A stretch of 33,774 nt of DNA from a virus: the IMG/VR virus record IMGVR_UViG_3300027969_000263, positions 1 to 33,774 of that record, one strand, 5' to 3'. A model generated the notes under the pieces. The model was given only the letters and a program-made list of their open reading frames with translations. It searched no databases and was not told the origin of the DNA. Of this stretch, positions 29,155 through 33,774 are shown one piece after another. Each line of letters opens with the position of its first letter. Within the stretch, counting starts at the first letter, position 1. The position numbers and the translations under genes are program-made.

Positions 29155-30737
29155 TGGCAGTTGATGTAAAAAAGTTAATTGCAGATGCAAAGGCTGCTCA
29201 AGAAGCAGCTCGTATCGCTGCAGAAAAAGCCCAAGGAAAAGCAGCAAAAGAGAACTTAGATTCTGAAACACGTGCACGTTCTAAGAATCAATTAGATTAT
29301 GCCAATACTCTAAAACCTAGACTAATAGATTATGAATCACAACTTAAGTTCTGGGCTACCAAAATTGCTCGTGGAGATAAACTATCTGCAGTAGAGCAAA
29401 AAGAATTTGATAGATTAGTCAAGGACTACAACTCTCTTAATAAGACAGTTGATGCTGCAATTAAAAAGTCTAATGACATTCTTGTAGAAGCACGTAAAAA
29501 ACTTGGAGCAAAACCATTCGTTCTAACTAAAACTCAAACAAGTACTGGGGCTCCTACCGGAACTCCTGCTGTTGCACCTTCTGCTCAACCAAAGCCTAAT
29601 GAAAAACCAGAGACACCAACTACAGGCGGAGATACCGGTGGAGGGACAGATGGAGGTCCAACCGGAACGATAGTTCCGTCTGGATTTAATGTAGGAACAT
29701 TCCGTAAAGCAGATGAAGCATCTATGGCTAAGCCTGGTGGTCCTACAGGACCTACTGGCATAACTGTTGCAGCAACACCTCTTGAGACTCTTCTTGCTAA
29801 GACAGATTTCTGGTACGACCTACCTGACTATATCTTTAAGTTAGAACCTAAACTTGGTGAACTGCTTGTACAAGCGGTAAAAGAGGGTTGGGATAATGAC
29901 AAGTTTTTATCCAAAGCTAAGTTAACTCCTTGGTGGCAAAAGAATGCATCAACTGTACGCACTCGTATTGTTGATCGTGCAAAGTATGAAGAACTCAAAG
30001 CAGCAGGCGAAGATGTAACCAAGTCTGATTATGGTCTATATCTTGCAAAGCAAATGCGTTCTGTCAAGGCAAAGGCCAAAGAGATTGCTGGCGTTACTCT
30101 TACTGATGAGCAGGCACAATCTGTTGCACAGAAGATTTATGATGGTTTCCTAGACGATGACCCACTAGCAATCAATGCTTTGATTACACCATTCATTGGT
30201 AGAGTAACAAGCATCGTTGGAACAGGAACTGCTGGAAAGCAGACAGGCTTTAGTGGTCAGGCCCTTCAAAATTACCAAACACTCCAAGGCATTGCTAAGG
30301 CAAATGGATTTAGTCTAAAAGACATCTTGCCAAATATCTCTGCAGTTACTGCAGGCGGAGATCTTGAGACAGCGGTATTACGCGGTCTTGCTAATGGTGA
30401 TATTGATATTAACCGTGTATCACAAGATGCTCGTATGCTTGCAGCACAAGGTCAACCACAGTATGTGCGTGACTTGCTTGGTCAAGGCTATGACCTACAG
30501 GCTATCTATTCACCATACCGCCAAACAATGGCATCAGTGCTTGAATTAAACCCAGATGAAATTGATCTTAATGATTCAACACTTCGTATGGCTATTACCG
30601 ACAAGGGTGATATGAACTTGTATGACTTTAAGAAAGCGCTACGCAAAGACAACCGTTGGCAATATACAGAAAATGCTCGTGATGAGGTTGCTTCATCAAC
30701 ATTACAAGTCCTCCGTGACTTCGGATTTCAGGGGTAA
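29154..30737 (+). CDS. Virion protein candidate, 527 residues
   Basis: The N-terminal 120 residues form a long charged coiled coil (KLIADAKAAQEAARIAAEKA), followed by a Thr/Pro/Gly-rich linker (about 125-185 with GDTGGGTDGG) and a mostly helical C-terminal half. Coiled coil plus linker plus globular part suggests an elongated scaffold-contacting or ejected protein. Stop is followed by AGGGG and the next ATG. Confidence 0.65.
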   Translation: MAVDVKKLIADAKAAQEAARIAAEKAQGKAAKENLDSETRARSKNQLDYANTLKPRLIDYESQLKFWATKIARGDKLSAVEQKEFDRLVKDYNSLNKTVDAAIKKSNDILVEARKKLGAKPFVLTKTQTSTGAPTGTPAVAPSAQPKPNEKPETPTTGGDTGGGTDGGPTGTIVPSGFNVGTFRKADEASMAKPGGPTGPTGITVAATPLETLLAKTDFWYDLPDYIFKLEPKLGELLVQAVKEGWDNDKFLSKAKLTPWWQKNASTVRTRIVDRAKYEELKAAGEDVTKSDYGLYLAKQMRSVKAKAKEIAGVTLTDEQAQSVAQKIYDGFLDDDPLAINALITPFIGRVTSIVGTGTAGKQTGFSGQALQNYQTLQGIAKANGFSLKDILPNISAVTAGGDLETAVLRGLANGDIDINRVSQDARMLAAQGQPQYVRDLLGQGYDLQAIYSPYRQTMASVLELNPDEIDLNDSTLRMAITDKGDMNLYDFKKALRKDNRWQYTENARDEVASSTLQVLRDFGFQG

Positions 30738-30739
30738 CA

Positions 30740-31906
30740 ATGGCATATACACGCAATGAATGGGCAAAACTTCAAGCCAGCTTTCCACAAGAAGACAGAA
30801 CAACTTACGAAGATTATCTTGCCTCAATAGGCGAAGGTCCTGCTACAGTTAATCCCACTGTAGATGATCCTGCTGCAGACGAACCTGTTGTAGATGAACC
30901 TACTGTCGTTGTTAAAAAGAAGCCTGTATCAACATATATTGACGATGAAACTGGCGACACTATCCGTGTGTATGATGATGACACAGAAGAAATTATTAAA
31001 AAAGGAACAAAGATAGCAGATGCTGCTAAAGCAACGGCTGCTACTGCAGCAGGAAAGAAAGCGCAAGGACAGTCTGCCTTTGATTTATTAAGATCAGAGT
31101 TTGGTGCTTATGGTATGGGTGGTTTAGTAGAACCACTACAACAATTTATTGAAGAGGGCATTTCTAGAGATGAGTTTGTACTGCGTCTTCGTGGCACAGA
31201 TGCCTACAAGAAGCGCTTTGCAGCTAATGCTCAGCGTGTAGCAAAAGGACTTCGTGCTTTATCTGAGGCTGAGTACATCCAAAATGAAGACGCATACCAA
31301 GATGTAATGCGTCGCTATGGACTTCCAGAGTCTTACTACACACGTGGAGAAATGGGTCGTCAAGAAGGATTTGAAAAGTTTATTGCTGGAGATGTATCTT
31401 CAGTAGAACTTGAAGATCGTATTCAAACCGCACAAAAGCGTGTGCTTAATGCTAACCCAGAAGTAACACAAGCACTTAAAGAATTTTATCCTGAGATTAC
31501 TAATGCAGACATTTTGGCCTATACCCTTGATCCAACTAATGCTATTGAGAACATCAAGCGTAAGGTAACTACTGCTGAAATTGGTGGCGCTGCAATTCAA
31601 ACAGGACTACAAACCAGTGCAACCAGAGCAGAAGAATTACGAGCTGCTGGTATCACTAAAGAATCTGCACAGCAAGGATATGGAACAATTGCAGGTGGGC
31701 TACAGCGTGGTTCACAACTTGCATCCATCTATGGAGAAAACCCATATACTCAGACAACTGCAGAACAAGAAATCTTTAACATTGCCGGTGCTCAAGAAGC
31801 ACGTAAGCAACGTCAGAAGATTACTGGACTAGAGAAGGCTTCCTTTGGTGGTCAATCTGGTCTATCATCTAGCGCATTAGCACGAGATCGTGCTGGCGCT
31901 TACTAA
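30740..31906 (+). CDS. Virion protein candidate, 388 residues
   Basis: The protein starts MAYTRNEWAKLQASFPQEDR, has an acidic Pro/Val repeat region (VDDPAADEPVVDEPTVV), an Ala/Lys helical region, then a longer helical domain with Arg/Tyr-rich helices (RYGLPESYYTRGEMGRQEGF). It shares style with the two preceding genes and is the last of this run before the scaffold. No enzymatic motif seen. Confidence 0.65.
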   Translation: MAYTRNEWAKLQASFPQEDRTTYEDYLASIGEGPATVNPTVDDPAADEPVVDEPTVVVKKKPVSTYIDDETGDTIRVYDDDTEEIIKKGTKIADAAKATAATAAGKKAQGQSAFDLLRSEFGAYGMGGLVEPLQQFIEEGISRDEFVLRLRGTDAYKKRFAANAQRVAKGLRALSEAEYIQNEDAYQDVMRRYGLPESYYTRGEMGRQEGFEKFIAGDVSSVELEDRIQTAQKRVLNANPEVTQALKEFYPEITNADILAYTLDPTNAIENIKRKVTTAEIGGAAIQTGLQTSATRAEELRAAGITKESAQQGYGTIAGGLQRGSQLASIYGENPYTQTTAEQEIFNIAGAQEARKQRQKITGLEKASFGGQSGLSSSALARDRAGAY

Positions 31907-31917
31907 ATAAAAGCCTG

Positions 31918-31941
31918 CCACTAGAACGACTGGCCTAGTGG
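31918..31941 (+). repeat. Hairpin in the leader of the scaffold-capsid genes
   Basis: CCACTAG pairs with CTAGTGG around a ten-base loop in a 124-base gap. It lacks a T-tract and could be part of a promoter region or an RNA-processing site setting high capsid expression. Confidence 0.45.
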
Positions 31942-32030
31942 AGCGACATCAATACCAGTAGCTAGAGCCACACCAGTTCCCCAACTGAATGTGAGGCTAG
32001 CGCCAACAACTAATAGGGAGAAGGACCACT

Positions 32031-32501
32031 ATGTCCAATTACGACTACGAGGATGATGACGACTTCACAATGGATGACTCATCGAATGACCTAGTAAAGC
32101 AACTACGCAAAGCGTCTAAACAGAAAGACAAAGAACTAAATGAGCTTAAGGCTCAGTTTGAGTCTCTGAATAAATCGCAGCGCGAACGAGCAATAAAGGA
32201 TGCCCTCGCAAGTCGCGGGGTAAACAGCAAAATTGCTTCATTTATCCCACAGGATATAGACCCAACTGAAGAGTCTGTATCTAAATGGCTTGAAGACTAT
32301 GCCGATGTATTCGGTATTGAAACAAGTCAAACCCAGGCAACACCTAACGTAAATCCAAACGATGCTGCAGCATATAAGCGTATGACAAACTCCGCAGACT
32401 CTGGTGTATCACCAGAACATAATGGAGATATTATGCAAAGACTGCTCAATGCAAACAGCAAAGAAGAACTGGATGAAGTTATTAGGTTGTCTGGACTCTA
32501 A
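32031..32501 (+). CDS. Scaffold-like protein
   Basis: The 156-residue protein starts MSNYDYEDDDDFTMDD, followed by a Lys-rich coiled coil (about 20-55, LRKASKQKDKELNELKAQ) and a helical C terminus. Acidic-start, coiled-coil proteins directly before the capsid gene are usual for scaffolds or scaffold-proteases. No protease motif is seen. GGAGAAGG precedes the ATG. Confidence 0.7.
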   Translation: MSNYDYEDDDDFTMDDSSNDLVKQLRKASKQKDKELNELKAQFESLNKSQRERAIKDALASRGVNSKIASFIPQDIDPTEESVSKWLEDYADVFGIETSQTQATPNVNPNDAAAYKRMTNSADSGVSPEHNGDIMQRLLNANSKEELDEVIRLSGL

Positions 32502-32531
32502 TCCGATCCTAAAACAGAAAGGCTAGACCTA

Positions 32532-33713
32532 ATGGCAATTCCAACAGGTACCCCCACAACCACGTCTAGCATCAGCAACCTCGTACAAGCAGCATACGAC
32601 CAGTATGTAAGAATGGCACTACGTTCCATTCCTGTTATGCGCTCACTTGCAGATGTTAAGCCGGTTCAACAGGCTATGCCAGGATCATCAGTTGTTTTCT
32701 CAATCTATTCAGATTTGGCTCAGGCTACATCTACATTGACAGAAACTTCAGATGTTTCAAGCATCGCACTAGGTAACCCATCACAGGTTACAGTAACACT
32801 GAACGAATACGGTTCAGCAGTTACAACAACAAAGAAGCTAAACCTAACTTCTTTCAACGATGTTGATTCAGCACTTGCTGACATCATCGCATACAACGCA
32901 GCAGATTCTATTGACAACGTTGTAGGTCAGGTCCTCTCAGCAGGAACTAACGTGATCTACTCAAATGGTCCATCAGGAACTGCTCCAACAACTTCAGCAA
33001 CAGTTCTACCAGTAGACACAATGACAGTTGCGGACATCCGTAACGCTGTTGTATCACTACGCACAAACAAGGCATTGCCTCGTATGGGTGAACTATATGC
33101 TGCATACCTACATCCACGTCAGTCAGCCGATCTTCGCGCTGAAACTGGTACAGGTGGATTCCAAGAACTAACAAAGTACGTTGAGCGTACACCGTTCGTT
33201 GCTGGCGCAGTAGGAGTTATCGAAGGCGCTTTCATCGTTGAGACACCTCGTGTTCTTAACGGTCTAAAGTTGGCTACTGGTATTGCTACAAGCACTACTA
33301 TCACCAACGTTGCTTTGACATCTAACGTAGTAACAATTACTACAGCAGTTGCTCACGGTCTTGGTACAGGTCAGGTTGTAACAGTTGCTGCTACAACTAA
33401 CACAGGTGTTAACGGTACATACACAATCGCCTCAACACCATCAACAACAACATTTACATACTCATTGACAGCATCTAATATCACATCAGTTGCTGACACA
33501 GGTACTGTAACATTTACTAACAACTACCGCGCAATCGTCGCTGGTCGTGAAGCATTGGCTGAAGCACAGGCTGCAGACATCTCAACCGTTATCGGTCCAG
33601 AGATTGACGCGCTACGTCGTTTCCGCACAATCGGTTGGTACTACTTCGGAGGCTTTGCACGCCTTCGTGAAGCTGCTCTCTATCGCATTGAGTCAGCAGC
33701 AACAAACGGATAA
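32532..33713 (+). CDS. Major capsid protein (HK97-like fold) with inserted beta domain
   Basis: The 393-residue protein has the layout of N4-gp56/P22-type capsid proteins: an N-terminal arm, a central region with VDTMTVADIRNAVVSLRTNK, a conserved YLHPRQSADLR segment and the C-terminal AGREALAEAQAADISTVIGP, WYYFGGFARLREAALYRIES. Between about residues 252 and 328 a Thr/Val-rich segment (TNVALTSNVVTITTAVAHGL, VNGTYTIASTPSTTTFTYSL) is a separate beta domain of a type often found on phage surfaces. It probably projects from the capsid. The gene follows the scaffold by 30 bases. Confidence 0.85.
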   Translation: MAIPTGTPTTTSSISNLVQAAYDQYVRMALRSIPVMRSLADVKPVQQAMPGSSVVFSIYSDLAQATSTLTETSDVSSIALGNPSQVTVTLNEYGSAVTTTKKLNLTSFNDVDSALADIIAYNAADSIDNVVGQVLSAGTNVIYSNGPSGTAPTTSATVLPVDTMTVADIRNAVVSLRTNKALPRMGELYAAYLHPRQSADLRAETGTGGFQELTKYVERTPFVAGAVGVIEGAFIVETPRVLNGLKLATGIATSTTITNVALTSNVVTITTAVAHGLGTGQVVTVAATTNTGVNGTYTIASTPSTTTFTYSLTASNITSVADTGTVTFTNNYRAIVAGREALAEAQAADISTVIGPEIDALRRFRTIGWYYFGGFARLREAALYRIESAATNG

Positions 33714-33730
33714 TTCCCGTTATTGCTCGG

Positions 33731-33756
33731 CAGGGGGTGGGGAAACCCACCCTCTG
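33731..33756 (+). terminator. Hairpin after the capsid gene, possible partial terminator
   Basis: CAGGGGGTGGG pairs with CCCACCCTCTG around GAAA. The stem is strong but is followed by TCACTTAGG, not a T-tract. It may pause or partly stop transcription or protect the capsid message. TTAGGAAAGG at the edge looks like the ribosome site of a next gene outside the window. Confidence 0.5.
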
Positions 33757-33774
33757 TCACTTAGGAAAGGTTGG

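Noticed and set aside
31907-32030. Terminator before the scaffold gene
   Set aside because: The hairpin at 31918-31941 has no T-tract, and the capsid gene downstream must be highly expressed.
1-33774. tRNA genes or CRISPR arrays
   Set aside because: I saw no cloverleaf-like arrangement with a TTCRA arm and no evenly spaced direct repeats. The GGTTGG tract lacks unique spacers.
1-33774. Integrase, excisionase or immunity repressor, that is a temperate phage
   Set aside because: No tyrosine or serine recombinase or cI-like repressor is encoded in the window. The remaining unseen part of the genome could still hold one.
1-33774. Window as a complete circular genome
   Set aside because: The glycosyltransferase lacks its N-terminal domain (about 500 bases), and the 61 bases after the capsid gene cannot encode it, so sequence is missing between the two ends.

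Overview
The window is a contiguous piece of a tailed double-stranded DNA phage of an actinobacterium. It encodes a fused terminase, portal, scaffold-like protein, HK97-type capsid protein, head-tail adaptor, lysis genes and a phage replication set. The actinobacterial host is indicated by a WhiB-type Fe-S regulator (four Cys plus a GIWGG turn), a lysozyme-like protein of a type common in actinophages, a perfect TGTGA-N6-TCACA (CRP/GlxR-like) site, and probable leaderless starts with TANNNT -10 boxes. Base composition is lower in GC than for most cultured actinobacterial phages, so a low-GC (for example freshwater) actinobacterium is a plausible host; that is inference. The absence of tape-measure and tail-tube genes, a T7 gp11-like adaptor, and very large proteins between portal and capsid suggest a short-tailed (podovirus-like) virion. 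The window cuts a glycosyltransferase at its left edge, and its right edge lies just after the capsid gene, so part of the genome is outside.

Layout. (1) 1-6087, rightward: 3' part of a GT4 glycosyltransferase, head-tail adaptor, two fibre/surface proteins (one with four fibronectin-like repeats), a large beta-rich tail protein, then a lysis cassette (small membrane protein, M15-type endolysin, holin-like protein) ending at a strong terminator. (2) 6143-7277: a leftward Cys-rich gene and a divergent rightward gene for a proteasome-beta/HslV-like Ntn hydrolase, with palindromes and possible leaderless promoters between them, then two micro-genes. (3) 7274-13779, rightward: replication and nucleic-acid genes (Cas4/RecB-like nuclease, Zn-ribbon protein, WhiB, RecA-fold helicase-like ATPase, resolvase-like nuclease, split primase, Nmad1-like protein, adenine methylase-like protein, sigma-like factor, further nuclease-like and FmdB-type Zn-ribbon proteins), closed by a bidirectional terminator. 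(4) 13836-18340, leftward: a tightly overlapping run of small genes, with a lytic transglycosylase-like protein and a cytosine-5 methyltransferase split into two frames at its distal end. (5) 18341-19221: an 880-base control region with inverted repeats, a GGTTGG-rich tract, three DnaA boxes, AT-rich boxes, a CRP/GlxR-like site and a run of perfect hairpins. (6) 19222-33713, rightward: the head module, from a terminase with an N-terminal small-terminase-like helix-turn-helix to portal, a 1557-residue virion protein, three further probable virion proteins, scaffold-like protein and major capsid protein with an inserted beta domain.

How it works together (inference): replication probably starts in the 18.4-18.9 kb control region using host DnaA. 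The head operon reads right from it and the small-gene operon reads left. WhiB, the sigma-like factor and the CRP-like site are candidate regulatory contacts with the host. The two methyltransferases and the Nmad1-like protein suggest DNA protection or modification. The features most worth following up are the phage proteasome-like protease, the structured control region upstream of terminase, and the two enzymes (primase, cytosine methylase) that are each split over two frames.
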